A DNA stretch of 16,315 nt from Methanomassiliicoccaceae archaeon (GCA_016282555.1 JAEEKU010000105.1:1-16315), one strand, 5' to 3'; counted from the first letter of the stretch, positions 1 through 8,749 are shown. The notes: generated by a model from the letters alone, not told the origin. A program made the numbers and translations.

Positions 1-459
1 ACCGCGATAAGCGTCATACAGCGCTCCGGAGATCCGGAACGCTTCATCGCGGAAATGGAGGAGGAGCTCGGAAAGATCCGGTGCGTCACCCAGCCGGCTC
101 TGGACAGCGTCTGCGAGTATGCGGAGGCGGTTCTTCTGCACTGCGCCGTGTCGGGAAAACCCGTCCCTGATTACAGAGAGATGGGCATACCTCCGGGACA
201 GTGGATCCTGGGTCTTTGCGACTGCGAAGGCGAGATCAGGAGAATGATAATGACTCATCTAATGAAGGGAGAACTGGATCCCGCCGCCGGACTGTTCGGG
301 ATAATGGAGGAGATCCACGAAACCGTGATGTCTTTCGATATCCCGGACGCTCTGGCGCCGGTAAGGAGAAAGCAGGATATCGCCAGAGGGGTAATGGATA
401 AGACGCGCTCGGACATGCTGAACGCGGTCTGCATGGATAATTTTCTTAAAAAATTGTAA
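1..459 (+). CDS. Translin-family protein, 3' part (5' end outside window)
   Basis: The reading frame is open from the left edge, so the ATG at 55 is probably internal and the true start lies upstream. About 152 residues are visible. The C-terminal half matches the archaeal translin pattern: a helix around GIPPGQWILGLCDCEGEIRR, then IMEEIHETVMSFDIPDAL, then the family signature RRKQDIARGVMDKTRSD. Translin and its relative Trax are all-helical proteins that assemble into nucleic-acid-binding barrels; in eukaryotes and some archaea translin/Trax-type complexes cleave RNA. Which role applies here cannot be decided, because the N-terminal part is missing and catalytic acidic residues cannot be assigned. 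Termination is TAA at 457-459, directly followed by a hairpin shared with the convergent gene. The family call is from remembered sequence pattern, and I consider it firm; the nuclease activity is not shown. Confidence 0.85.
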   Translation, partial: TAISVIQRSGDPERFIAEMEEELGKIRCVTQPALDSVCEYAEAVLLHCAVSGKPVPDYREMGIPPGQWILGLCDCEGEIRRMIMTHLMKGELDPAAGLFGIMEEIHETVMSFDIPDALAPVRRKQDIARGVMDKTRSDMLNAVCMDNFLKKL

Positions 460-476
460 AAAGGGGGTTTCCCCCC
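458..476. terminator. Bidirectional hairpin terminator between convergent genes
   Basis: A G5-TTT-C6 hairpin sits between two convergent genes. Read on the minus strand it is GGGGGG-AAA-CCCCC followed by T5, the classic stem plus T-run, so it best serves the minus-strand surface-protein gene ending at 484. On the plus strand it begins 3 nt after the translin stop and could serve that gene too, although its T-run is weaker and more distant. Confidence 0.7.
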
Positions 477-483
477 GTTCTAA

Positions 484-1281
484 TCAGTTTTTGCGTCTCG
501 CCTTCGGTTTTCCGAAGTTCTTCACGGGCTTCCTGTAAATCCACACCACGAGTATTATCATGATGATGACGAACAGGATCGCGAACGCGATGGCAAGCGA
601 GTAGTCGTTGTCTCCGACGTAGAAATCGTGTTTCTCGCTGAGACCCGCGATATCCGTGACTCCCCCGTTGGCGGATTCCACCCAGAAGGTGTGCTTTCCG
701 GAGGAGACGTCGGCGACCCAGTCGTATTTGACCGAGCCGGTTCCGTTGCTGCTGACTGTGAAGGTCTTGTAGCTGTCCTCCATCTTCTGGCCGTCGATCC
801 AGAAGTACACTCCGTAACCGGAGAGGTTCACGGACTGATCTTTCATCTCGACGTCGACGGTCAGCGTTACGGGGTTGACCGCTTTGATGGAGAACCTGTC
901 GGTTATCTCTTCGATTTCGGTTTCGGTCCCGTCGATGGTGACGGTTCCGTTGTAAACCACTTCGAGAGTGTAGCTTCCGGCATCCTTGGGCGCGGTGACG
1001 GTCAGGATCTCGGGAACTTTGTTGTCGACGGTTCCGGTAGAGGGGGAGACGGCTCCCGATACCGTGTTGCCCTTGGAATCGACGAGTCTGGCGGTGAAGG
1101 TGATATCCATGGTATCGTGTTCGGAGTCGGAATACAGGATGGTGAAATCCGCATCTTCCTCGACCGCGATAACGCTCTTTTCCCCGTCTATAGAATGGTA
1201 TGCGCCGTCTATATCCGCAGCGGGAATCAGTACGAGTGCGGCCGCCAGGACAGCAGCCGCGATGATCAACAGTTTATTCAT
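484..1281 (-). CDS. Single-pass surface protein coupled to the AglB-like gene
   Basis: The 265-residue product has an N-terminal signal sequence (MNKLLIIAAAVLAAALVLIP), an extracellular region of about 200 residues rich in beta-strand pattern with putative N-glycosylation sequons (NGT, NLS, NGT), and one C-terminal membrane helix near residues 229-250. A basic cytoplasmic tail follows (KNFGKPKARRKN). The start at 1281 is chosen because its ATG overlaps the stop of the preceding AglB-like gene as ATGA and is followed at once by the signal sequence; a longer open frame upstream lies inside that gene. The overlap implies translational coupling. The ectodomain probably contains two immunoglobulin-like or CARDB-like beta-sandwiches, the second around TVDVEMKDQSVNLSGYGVYF. 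No enzymatic motif is visible. It is plausibly an accessory or partner of the large protein encoded just upstream; function unknown. Confidence 0.85.
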   Translation of the reverse strand: MNKLLIIAAAVLAAALVLIPAADIDGAYHSIDGEKSVIAVEEDADFTILYSDSEHDTMDITFTARLVDSKGNTVSGAVSPSTGTVDNKVPEILTVTAPKDAGSYTLEVVYNGTVTIDGTETEIEEITDRFSIKAVNPVTLTVDVEMKDQSVNLSGYGVYFWIDGQKMEDSYKTFTVSSNGTGSVKYDWVADVSSGKHTFWVESANGGVTDIAGLSEKHDFYVGDNDYSLAIAFAILFVIIMIILVVWIYRKPVKNFGKPKARRKN

Positions 1282-4200
1282 CTGCGTGTGAACACCCCCC
1301 TCTTGCTTCCGAGCCAGAGCGCAGCGATAAGCAGGAGCACTCCTACGGCGAGCAGGAACCATATTCCGGCCGGGATATCGGATCTGGTGTTGTAGATATT
1401 GTCTCCGCTGGCGCTCATGGAACTGACCTCTACCTCGATATCGGCGGGCGACAGGCTGAGCGTCTTCTGAACGGATCCGCATTCCACGGAAACCGGTACG
1501 GACGGAACGGTTATTCCGGTACCGTCTCCGACGAGCATGTACTTCACGTAATAGACGGCGGTCTGGAGACCGTAGATGGTGAACTCCGCATCAGAACCGC
1601 GTATGGTGTATCCGCTTTCGTCGGATACGGTCACGTACCATCCCTCGTGCGCGGGAGCCGAGATCCTGACGGTCTTGGAGTAATTGTCGTGGTTCACGAC
1701 GGTGACGGCGTACATGTACTCGGTAGCGGACACTTTGTCGATGGCGGCCTCGTGCTCTCCGGACCTTTCGCCGGGCTTGAGGATGTCAGCGCCCTTCGAA
1801 CCGGTTGAAGGAGCCGAGTTCTCGGTGATGTTCAGAGTCTTGGAGTCCGTGCCGGTAATGTCGCTGACGATCAGCGAGAGTCCGTCCGAACCGGGAGCCA
1901 CCTTGTTCTCGTTGTAGTATCCCGAGACGGTAACTGTTCCGGAGGCTTTGGGATCCACCGTGACGCTGACGGTCTTGGCGAGAGCCCAGGCGCTTCCTGA
2001 TTTGACTACATAGATCGAAGGCGAATCGGTGTTGTTGGTTATCTTCACAGTCGCCTCTCCGTTTCCGTTCGCGAATACAGAGGAAGTGATTTCAGCAGTG
2101 AAATCGGCATCCTCGTCTTCGGATTCCGTTCCGTCTCCGGTTACGGCGACGTTGAACACAGATCCGTCGTTAAGGCCGGTGGCAAGAGCAGATCCCGTGT
2201 ACGTGTATTCCTTTCCGTTGGCGGTGTGGCTGGCAGAGACGTTGAAGTCGGCGGCGGCCATCGAAGCCGGCATGACGACGGTGTACTGCCCGTTGCTGAT
2301 CGGCGAATAGATCTTCACGGAGCCGTCGGAAACGATGAGGTCTCCGCTGGCTGCGACGCCGATGTAACCGGTGACGGTCATCGGGGCCTGATTCGCGGTC
2401 ATGTCGATGGATGTGATGTAGTAATCAGAAGTAAGATCCACGGTAGCGAACCTTACGTTGGAACCGGCGGAGGCGCCCGCGACGGAGGACAGATAGTAGA
2501 CGTATCCGTCTTTGAAGTAGTAGTCGCTGCCGTCTTCGGCGTATTCCGCATCCTCATCGATGGTTTCGATCGTGAGTTTGTCGGAATCCTCCTTGGTTAT
2601 CGTTATCTTGTGAGCGTCCATCGGTTCGAGTCCTCTGAGCGAGGAGTCGCCGGGATACAGGTAAACGGTTCCGTTGAAGTACTTGTTTCCGGACATCTTC
2701 ACGCTGTACTGTCCGATGTTCATGTTCTTGGTCTCTCCCGCCGTGAAGACTATGTCGTCTCCGGAGACGTAGGGAGTGAGCGTCATGTCGTACCCGGAAG
2801 TAACGGGAATCTGCTTGACGTAGTTGGCTCCGGGCGAACTCTCGCTGTAGAGCGCGACGGTCACGTAGATCGTGGTGTTAGACGTTCCGGCGGACGCGGA
2901 CGAGGACATCGAAGATCCGTAGAAGGTCGCGTTGTCGAGAGAGCCGCCGTTGAAAACGACCTTGGACGCGACGTCGTCGGGAATAAAGAACACGGAGGAT
3001 CCGGAGGTTCCGGTCATTCCGTACATGTGGTACTCGGTGCCGGAATAGGTGTAGGAGAGATCGGAGGTCACAAAGGGCAGGCCGACGTTACCGGAACTGG
3101 TTCCGCTGGCGTACCTGAGCGTGGCGGTGATCCTCCTTCCGTCGACCAGGGAAATGTCTCCGAGATCGGTGTCGGAACTGACCGTGTAAGACGTTACGGC
3201 GACCTTATCCGAGCCGTTGTCGGCGAAGAACGAGTACGTTCCCGCAGGAAGAACGGCTTCGAAGCTTCCGTCCTCTTCCGCCTTGACGTAAACGGTCTGC
3301 TTGGAATCGTTGATGAAGTAAACGTTTCCGGACGCTCCGTCGTTTCCGTTCTTGAGGGTTCCTTTCACCTTTACGGCCGCGTACTCTCCGAGGGAGAGGG
3401 TTCCGTCGTAGGTGCCCAGAATAACCTTGTTTCCGTCCATTCCGTAAACGGTGTACAATCTCTTATCGGTCGCGAGACCTTTGGGCAGGCTCACCTTGGA
3501 GCCTCCGTCGTAGGTGACGGTGCTGAAAGATCCGGCGGAGAACACGAGATCGCGGGAGTCGGAGATGAAAACTTCATCGGCGTTGTAAACGGTGAGAGTC
3601 GCAGACCTTGCGCTGGAGCTCACGTTGTATGTGGTAGACGAAGATGACACATATCCTTCGGAAGCCTGGAGAGTGTAAGTTCCGGGCAGGACGCTTATGA
3701 CGGCCCTTCCGTCCTCGACGGGCGCCGAGAACATGATTCCGTTAGAGGTGTTGACCGCGGTGATCCTTCCGCCCTCGGCGGAGTTTCCGGAGGAGTCGTT
3801 CACGGTGACCGTGAGCTTCTGCGACGCGGGTTTCACCACGAGTCCGGATATGCCGGAGCTTCCGTCGGAAACGATGGTGACGGCGGCGGTCGCGGCTTTG
3901 GCTGCGGAGGAGTCGTACATCGTGACGTCGTATCCTCCCTCCAGAACTCTGGGGAGAGAGAAGGTTCCGTCGTAGCTCGTCACCTCGTATTTCGCGGCAG
4001 GCACGGACTTGTTCTGGAACACCAGTTTCATGGGCTTTCCGGAGAACAGGTTTCCGTCCACGGAGACGGTTCCGTCCACGGAGATGAATCCTGCGTCGTA
4101 GGTTTCGGGAACGGAGTTCCTGAACGATGCGATTACTACGTCTCCGGATTTGAGGAGAACCTCGTATTCGGATGAAGAGGTTACAAGCGTGTACTCTCCG

Positions 4201-6824
4201 TACCACTTGGTGACATCGGAGGTCCTGATCTCCCTGACTGTGTCGGAGGAGGTCAGCACGGTCTTTCCGGATTCCGTGAACGAGTAGAGCTCGGCGCGGA
4301 TTCCCTCGACCGATCCGTAGGACGAAACGACCGTTCCGGAAACGGAGCCGGAGCCGCCGATTCCGGTGTACTCGTAGAGGATGTAGGAAGACAGATAGTT
4401 GATGATTCCTCCGTCGGCCTTCTGCTTGGCGACCGCTTCGGAATGATCCATATACTCCCAGCCTTCGTTATCGGTTACGTTCTCGTCGGGGTTGTAGCGG
4501 ACGATCCATTTGGAGATCTTGAATCCCGCCATGCCTTCGGGGCTGGCCACGACGGATCCGGTGCTGGAGGAGAGATCGTAGAGGTAGCCGTAAGAACTGC
4601 TCTGTCCCGCTTCGGAAGCGGAGGGGCCGATGTACGCCTTCCACAGGAAAGTGTCGTAGATGGCGTCGGTATAGGAAGTGTATCCGTAGTAGGTGTTGTA
4701 CGTGTAGAATTCCGTGGGAGCTCCGTAACTGTCGATAGCGTAATCGGCGAAGTAAGCCGTGGCTGCGAACTGGTCTCCGCCTCCGTACTGCACGGGGATC
4801 ATCGCGGGATCCAGAAGAACATAGGAGATCTTCTTTCCGGATGTGCTGCAGACGTTGTCGTAGGTCTTGGAGATGTCGGCGACGCTCATGGAATCCGTCA
4901 TGCATCTGACGGAGGCGAAATAGAGAGCGTTCTCGCAGTTCACGTCGGAGTTCAGATTGCCGTATTTGTCGGCGTTGTCCCTGAGTTCGGCGTACAGCGC
5001 GTCGCAGTCGGTGAAATAGGTCTTGATCTTTTCGTACACGGAATGGTTGGTGAAGTCCGAACTGAACTTATCGATGCCCTGGTCGATAACTATGCGCATG
5101 GTCATAGACGCGATGGCGCCCGGAGCTCCTTCCGAAAGCAGAATATGAGACAATGCGGAAGAGCCTCCGCCGAACAGATCGGTGACTGAATCGAAATCGC
5201 CGTAGGCGACGGCATCGTATGAGTAATCGGAGCGCGCGGCGATGGCACCGGATTTGTCTTTATCCTTGACGGAGTCCCATATCTCTCCGACGGTGTACTG
5301 ATCGCCGGTCTTGATGGTGTACTGGGTGTTTCCGTTGTACAGGACGTTGGACGAGTCGTTGGTAGGGACGCCGGCGTCAAGTCCGTAGACGAGGTTGGGC
5401 GCGGCGACCAGGAATATAACGATGAGAACGGTGGCCAGGGGCACCGGCTTGAGGATCTTCTTTCCGCTCTTGAGTATTCCGGCGGACCTGATGTCGGATA
5501 TCCAGTCCTTTACTTTCGCGAAGGACACGAGTTTGACGAGAGCGGCCGCGGAACCTACCGCGAACACGCATCCTACGGCCGCAGCGGTCGCGTAAGAGGA
5601 CCAGACGGCGAAGAACATCATGTACAGCCAGACGGCGGTGAAAAGCCTGAGCGAGGAACGGTCTTTCCTGACGAAGACGAAGGTCTCGTAGATCGCGAGG
5701 CAGATGGGAAGCCACATGGTGAGCCAGCCGTAGTACGCGGCCACGTTGGACATGGACACGCGGGTGGAAACAAGAGATCCCATAAGATCGGTGAATATGC
5801 TGTTTCCGGCGACGAGATCGCTGAAGAGATCGGGCACGGCGAGCCACATGACGGCCATCACGGCGACGAAGCATATGACGAGCGCGGGGATCGTGATGAT
5901 CCAGGATTTCTTCTCGAGGGCGAGGAACGCGGCCGCGAACACTATAGTCAGAACGGTGAGAAGGCATGGCCCGGAGAAAACCGCATCCCACAGTCCGGCA
6001 GGAATGTAATAAACCGCGGCGATGACGAGTCCGATCGCCATGGCGGCCGTGTAGGTGATGAACGGGTTGCGGAGATCCTTTCCGCTGATGCGCCTCGCCG
6101 TCAGCTGCACGAGCAGGACGGCCGCGACAACAGCGATGAGCACCCCGAAACCGTTCCAGGTAAGGGCGGCGAGCCCCAGGAACAGGCCGGCGACGGAGCC
6201 GTTGATCAATGCGGTTTTCCTTCCGTCTTCCGAGTCAAGAGCTTTCGCCGCCCTGACGAGGAAGAACGACATGAACGTAACGAGGAACGCGGCGAGAGCG
6301 TATTCGTTTCCGTTGGAGAATACGGATGTGGCTATTGGGAGAGGCAGGAACGCGAATATCAGCGCCGCGAGAACTCCGGTGAACTTGCTGCCGAACATTT
6401 CCCTGGCAACGAGGAACACGGGAATACATGTCAGAGCGCCGATAACGGGATTGAGTCCGCCCAATGCCGCCGAAGGAGATGTAAAGGAAGCTATACCGGC
6501 CGCAATGAAATCAACAAGGGGCGGGTAAACGTTGAGTCCTCCGACGGGATAATTCACAGCAGAATCCGCGCCTATGGCATAACTGCCGTTCAATATGCTT
6601 TCGATCACATGCAGGTGATATTGGGCGCCAGCACCTCCGGACAGGGCAAAATCGCCGTCCGCGGAGATGCCGTATGCGAACACCGTCCTTAGCAGCAGCG
6701 CTATTATGACGATAACGCAGACGGAAAGGGCGCACCAGTGGTTTGCGAACCACCCTTTGCCGCTTACGTCGCGGCCCTCTCCTTTTTCCGGAGATGAGGC
6801 CGACTCTTTTCCGATTTTAAGCAT
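1278..6824 (-). CDS. Giant AglB/STT3-like GT-C membrane protein with beta-rich ectodomain, degenerate catalytic motifs
   Basis: The product is 1848 residues; archaeal AglB proteins are usually about 750-1000. Residues 1-30 are cytoplasmic, about 31-480 hold a dozen or so membrane helices, and 500-815 resemble the AglB globular domain. From about 828 come carboxypeptidase-regulatory-like or prealbumin-like beta modules (starting near 828, 917, 1004, 1152, 1484), then a juxtamembrane beta domain (1690-1800), one membrane helix (about 1817-1839) and a basic tail. Family landmarks are YHLHVIESILNGS with NYPVGGLNVYPP (69-101) and YVLLDPAM (668-675). AglB normally transfers a lipid-linked glycan to Asn. 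Here the first-loop Asp aligns with G66, the second acidic motif reads NGNEY (171-175), and WWDYG reads RSDYS (531-535), so activity is doubtful. I chose ATG 6824 over a longer frame from 7016 because a GGAG ribosome site lies 8 nt upstream, a TATA box lies about 43 nt upstream, and the extra 64 residues look non-coding. ATGA overlap with the next gene. Confidence 0.85.
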   Translation of the reverse strand: MLKIGKESASSPEKGEGRDVSGKGWFANHWCALSVCVIVIIALLLRTVFAYGISADGDFALSGGAGAQYHLHVIESILNGSYAIGADSAVNYPVGGLNVYPPLVDFIAAGIASFTSPSAALGGLNPVIGALTCIPVFLVAREMFGSKFTGVLAALIFAFLPLPIATSVFSNGNEYALAAFLVTFMSFFLVRAAKALDSEDGRKTALINGSVAGLFLGLAALTWNGFGVLIAVVAAVLLVQLTARRISGKDLRNPFITYTAAMAIGLVIAAVYYIPAGLWDAVFSGPCLLTVLTIVFAAAFLALEKKSWIITIPALVICFVAVMAVMWLAVPDLFSDLVAGNSIFTDLMGSLVSTRVSMSNVAAYYGWLTMWLPICLAIYETFVFVRKDRSSLRLFTAVWLYMMFFAVWSSYATAAAVGCVFAVGSAAALVKLVSFAKVKDWISDIRSAGILKSGKKILKPVPLATVLIVIFLVAAPNLVYGLDAGVPTNDSSNVLYNGNTQYTIKTGDQYTVGEIWDSVKDKDKSGAIAARSDYSYDAVAYGDFDSVTDLFGGGSSALSHILLSEGAPGAIASMTMRIVIDQGIDKFSSDFTNHSVYEKIKTYFTDCDALYAELRDNADKYGNLNSDVNCENALYFASVRCMTDSMSVADISKTYDNVCSTSGKKISYVLLDPAMIPVQYGGGDQFAATAYFADYAIDSYGAPTEFYTYNTYYGYTSYTDAIYDTFLWKAYIGPSASEAGQSSSYGYLYDLSSSTGSVVASPEGMAGFKISKWIVRYNPDENVTDNEGWEYMDHSEAVAKQKADGGIINYLSSYILYEYTGIGGSGSVSGTVVSSYGSVEGIRAELYSFTESGKTVLTSSDTVREIRTSDVTKWYGEYTLVTSSSEYEVLLKSGDVVIASFRNSVPETYDAGFISVDGTVSVDGNLFSGKPMKLVFQNKSVPAAKYEVTSYDGTFSLPRVLEGGYDVTMYDSSAAKAATAAVTIVSDGSSGISGLVVKPASQKLTVTVNDSSGNSAEGGRITAVNTSNGIMFSAPVEDGRAVISVLPGTYTLQASEGYVSSSSTTYNVSSSARSATLTVYNADEVFISDSRDLVFSAGSFSTVTYDGGSKVSLPKGLATDKRLYTVYGMDGNKVILGTYDGTLSLGEYAAVKVKGTLKNGNDGASGNVYFINDSKQTVYVKAEEDGSFEAVLPAGTYSFFADNGSDKVAVTSYTVSSDTDLGDISLVDGRRITATLRYASGTSSGNVGLPFVTSDLSYTYSGTEYHMYGMTGTSGSSVFFIPDDVASKVVFNGGSLDNATFYGSSMSSSASAGTSNTTIYVTVALYSESSPGANYVKQIPVTSGYDMTLTPYVSGDDIVFTAGETKNMNIGQYSVKMSGNKYFNGTVYLYPGDSSLRGLEPMDAHKITITKEDSDKLTIETIDEDAEYAEDGSDYYFKDGYVYYLSSVAGASAGSNVRFATVDLTSDYYITSIDMTANQAPMTVTGYIGVAASGDLIVSDGSVKIYSPISNGQYTVVMPASMAAADFNVSASHTANGKEYTYTGSALATGLNDGSVFNVAVTGDGTESEDEDADFTAEITSSVFANGNGEATVKITNNTDSPSIYVVKSGSAWALAKTVSVTVDPKASGTVTVSGYYNENKVAPGSDGLSLIVSDITGTDSKTLNITENSAPSTGSKGADILKPGERSGEHEAAIDKVSATEYMYAVTVVNHDNYSKTVRISAPAHEGWYVTVSDESGYTIRGSDAEFTIYGLQTAVYYVKYMLVGDGTGITVPSVPVSVECGSVQKTLSLSPADIEVEVSSMSASGDNIYNTRSDIPAGIWFLLAVGVLLLIAALWLGSKRGVFTRR

Positions 6825-6864
6825 TCTTATGTCTCCGTAGAGTGGCGGTTGATAAACCGGCCCG

Positions 6865-6872
6865 TATAAATA
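6865..6872 (-). promoter_or_regulatory. TATA box of the AglB-like operon
   Basis: On the minus strand the sequence reads CCTATTTATACGGG. A transcription start about 25 nt downstream would fall near 6842, giving a short leader of about 18 nt that contains the GGAG ribosome site before ATG 6824. This supports the chosen start. The A/C-rich stretch AAAACC just upstream could act as a BRE. Confidence 0.55.
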
Positions 6873-7030
6873 GGTTTTAGGTAGAAGCCGGACGGATGCC
6901 AGCGGTAAAGCGTACTTTCCGGGAAAACATGCCGCCGCAACGGCCGGGTCCGGCGTTTCCGGAAAGAAACCGTGCCGTCCGCGCGGCCTCCGGGTCCGGG
7001 AATCCGGCCCGCGCATTGATCATATATTAT

Positions 7031-7064
7031 AAAAAAGGGGCTCTCCGGCCGGAAGCCGGAAAGC
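7031..7064 (-). terminator. Intrinsic-type terminator after the 5'-nucleotidase gene
   Basis: Read on the minus strand, GCTTTCCGGC pairs with GCCGGAGAGC (one mismatch) around a 5-nt loop. CCC and a run of six T residues follow. It starts 7 nt after the TGA at 7072-7074. Confidence 0.7.
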
Positions 7065-7071
7065 GGATATT

Positions 7072-8541
7072 TCATATCAGATGGAGGATGAGCCTTCCCT
7101 CTCCCGACGCGTTCTGGTGCTGCCCCTCCTGGAGCGCCTCCTCGATAACCTGCAGGCAGGAAGTCGAGATCACGCGGTCCTTGTGATTCTTGCGGACTTC
7201 GTCGAGGGTGATGTCGAACGAATCCGCCATGTTCAGATAATGGAAGTGCTGGAGACCCAGAGTGTAGACTTTGTTATCGTCGACCGGCTCGCCCTCGAAA
7301 TCGAATCTCAGGAAGGAATGGGTAGCCTGATCGTATTCCACGACCAGACCTCTCGAGAGCTGGTAGAACTCGCAGTGCTCCCCGGCGAAAACCCCGTCTC
7401 TGAGCATGCGTTTGAGCATATGCTTCAGCTGGGCCCCGGTCACGTAGATCATATGGACAGCGTCGTCGTAGGGGAAGCACTCGGAAAGATCCCCCTTGGT
7501 AACGACCGGACCGAGCTGCTCGTTGCGTATGCTTCCGGATCCCAGCAGGAAAATGTCGACTCCGAGCGCGTCTTTGAGAACGTCGCTGAACAGATCCCCG
7601 AGCTCCGTCTCGCGTATCCTGTCCGGGTGGGTGAGCTGCCTTACGAATTTCGTCACGATGCGGCCGTACTTGACGTCGGTACGGGATTTGTAGGTTCCGA
7701 TGACCTCCTCGATAGCGGGATCCCTGGGACAGTTCTCGGAATTGATGGGAACCGGCTTCCATGTGTAGGAGTCGATGCAGTTGTTGTCCGTATCGATCAG
7801 AATGTCGAAACGCCCGATCTGATCGGTTCCGGTTCCGGCCTGGACTATAGGTATTCCGTTTACCTCGCAGGGCTCCGTGAGGAAAGTGTGGGAATGCCCT
7901 CCGATGATGACGTCCACTCCCCATTCGGGCTTCAGAAGCTCAGCCAGTTTCTTATCCTCCTCGAATCCGATATGCGTCAGGAGGACGGTGAAGTCGATAT
8001 CGATGGCGTTGTACGTGTTGCATATCTTTCCCACTTCCTCCGCGGCATCCTCGATGTTGACGAATGTTCCGATGATTCCGTCCGTTTTGCACTGGGCGAG
8101 AACCTGTTCGGTCAGGATTCCGATGAAAAGGACCTTCATGCCGTCGATGTTGATTATGTGGCAGGGCTCGAACAGACGGACGTTGTTGGTCTTGATGTGC
8201 ATATTAGCGTTGATGATAGGGAATTCGGCGCATTTCTCGAGGAAAAGAAGATGCGCTACGCCGTAATCGACCTCGTGGTTTCCCAGAGTGACGATGTCCG
8301 GCCCGAGCAGATTCATGATCTCGATGGTGGATATCCCCTGGTATTCGGAGTCGATGATCGAACCCCTGAACATGTCGCCGGCGATGGCGTATATCACGTT
8401 CTTCTCTTCCTGCCTCACTTTGTTGATGTAACCGGAGAGCATGGAAACGCCTCCGATTAAGTTCTGATCCACGTTCTCGGCGAGGAAATCCCCGTGCATG
8501 TCGTTGGAATGCAGCAGCGTAAGTTTCTTCAGATTTGCCAT
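7072..8541 (-). CDS. 5'-nucleotidase / 2',3'-cyclic phosphodiesterase family metallophosphatase
   Basis: This 489-residue protein has the two-domain layout of the UshA/NadN family. The N-terminal calcineurin-like metallophosphatase domain shows all metal-binding motifs: NDMHG (D14, H16), AGDM (D56), LGNHEVDYG (N88, H89), LLTH (H190) and GGHSH (H216, H218). The C-terminal domain (about 290-489) contains GSGSIRN and FPYDDAVHMI, the substrate-binding half that closes over the nucleotide. Family members hydrolyse nucleoside monophosphates, cyclic nucleotides or nucleotide sugars; the exact substrate is not predictable here. There is no signal peptide or membrane helix before the first motif, so the enzyme looks cytoplasmic, unlike secreted bacterial UshA, which suggests nucleotide salvage. 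I chose ATG 8541 because the family motif begins ten residues later and a TATA box lies about 70 nt upstream; a longer frame to 8634 would run through that promoter. It is monocistronic, with its own terminator. Confidence 0.9.
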   Translation of the reverse strand: MANLKKLTLLHSNDMHGDFLAENVDQNLIGGVSMLSGYINKVRQEEKNVIYAIAGDMFRGSIIDSEYQGISTIEIMNLLGPDIVTLGNHEVDYGVAHLLFLEKCAEFPIINANMHIKTNNVRLFEPCHIINIDGMKVLFIGILTEQVLAQCKTDGIIGTFVNIEDAAEEVGKICNTYNAIDIDFTVLLTHIGFEEDKKLAELLKPEWGVDVIIGGHSHTFLTEPCEVNGIPIVQAGTGTDQIGRFDILIDTDNNCIDSYTWKPVPINSENCPRDPAIEEVIGTYKSRTDVKYGRIVTKFVRQLTHPDRIRETELGDLFSDVLKDALGVDIFLLGSGSIRNEQLGPVVTKGDLSECFPYDDAVHMIYVTGAQLKHMLKRMLRDGVFAGEHCEFYQLSRGLVVEYDQATHSFLRFDFEGEPVDDNKVYTLGLQHFHYLNMADSFDITLDEVRKNHKDRVISTSCLQVIEEALQEGQHQNASGEGRLILHLI

Positions 8542-8565
8542 AATCGTAACCCCGGTTCGGGATGA

Positions 8566-8582
8566 TGCGTCAAACCGACGCA
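8566..8582. repeat. 6-bp inverted repeat in the 5'-nucleotidase leader
   Basis: TGCGTC and GACGCA are perfect inverted arms around AAACC. The element overlaps or immediately follows the inferred transcription start (near 8588) and lies 25 nt before the start codon. That position would suit a repressor operator or a small leader hairpin. It could also be chance in GC-rich sequence. Confidence 0.35.
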
Positions 8583-8609
8583 GACATCGGCACGGCGATC
8601 CTCTCATCT

Positions 8610-8617
8610 TAATAAAT
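8610..8617 (-). promoter_or_regulatory. TATA-like box of the 5'-nucleotidase gene
   Basis: On the minus strand GGATTTATTAAG is the only AT-rich block near the start. It would place transcription initiation near 8588 and give a leader of about 47 nt. Confidence 0.45.
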
Positions 8618-8749
8618 CCGTATCGGATGTGCACGCTTTCGGGGCGCGGAAACGCGATCGCAAATCTCCGGGAAAGAAGCAGGAGCCTGCGGACGTCTCT
8701 CCGGGATGCTGTTCCGGCAAATGATTTAAAACCGCCAGACCGTTACGGC

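Larger units (their letters stand above)
6825..7071. other. Intergenic region without a gene (247 nt)
   Basis: This gap lies between the 5'-nucleotidase stop and the AglB-like start. It holds the terminator of the former (7031-7064) and the TATA box of the latter (6865-6872). Two TTTCC-GGAAA palindromes, at 6916-6926 and 6956-6965, lie upstream of that TATA box. Open frames through it have no ribosome site or recognisable protein, so I see no gene here. Confidence 0.6.

Noticed and set aside
2226..3647. Long open frame on the plus strand opposite the AglB-like gene (also 7081-8460, 10062-10817 and 12914-14182)
   Set aside because: These are antisense shadows of secure genes. They lack ribosome sites and their products are low-complexity G/V/R/D-rich sequence produced by codon bias.
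6916..6965. Two TTTCC-GGAAA palindromes upstream of the AglB-like promoter as an operator pair
   Set aside because: The words TTCCGG and TCCGGAA are very frequent throughout this window, including within genes, so chance is likely. The positions are recorded in case conservation is found.
6825..7016. 64-codon N-terminal extension of the AglB-like gene
   Set aside because: It would run across the TATA box and palindromes, its translation is Arg/Pro-rich noise, and ATG 6824 has a good ribosome site directly before a typical short cytoplasmic tail and first helix.
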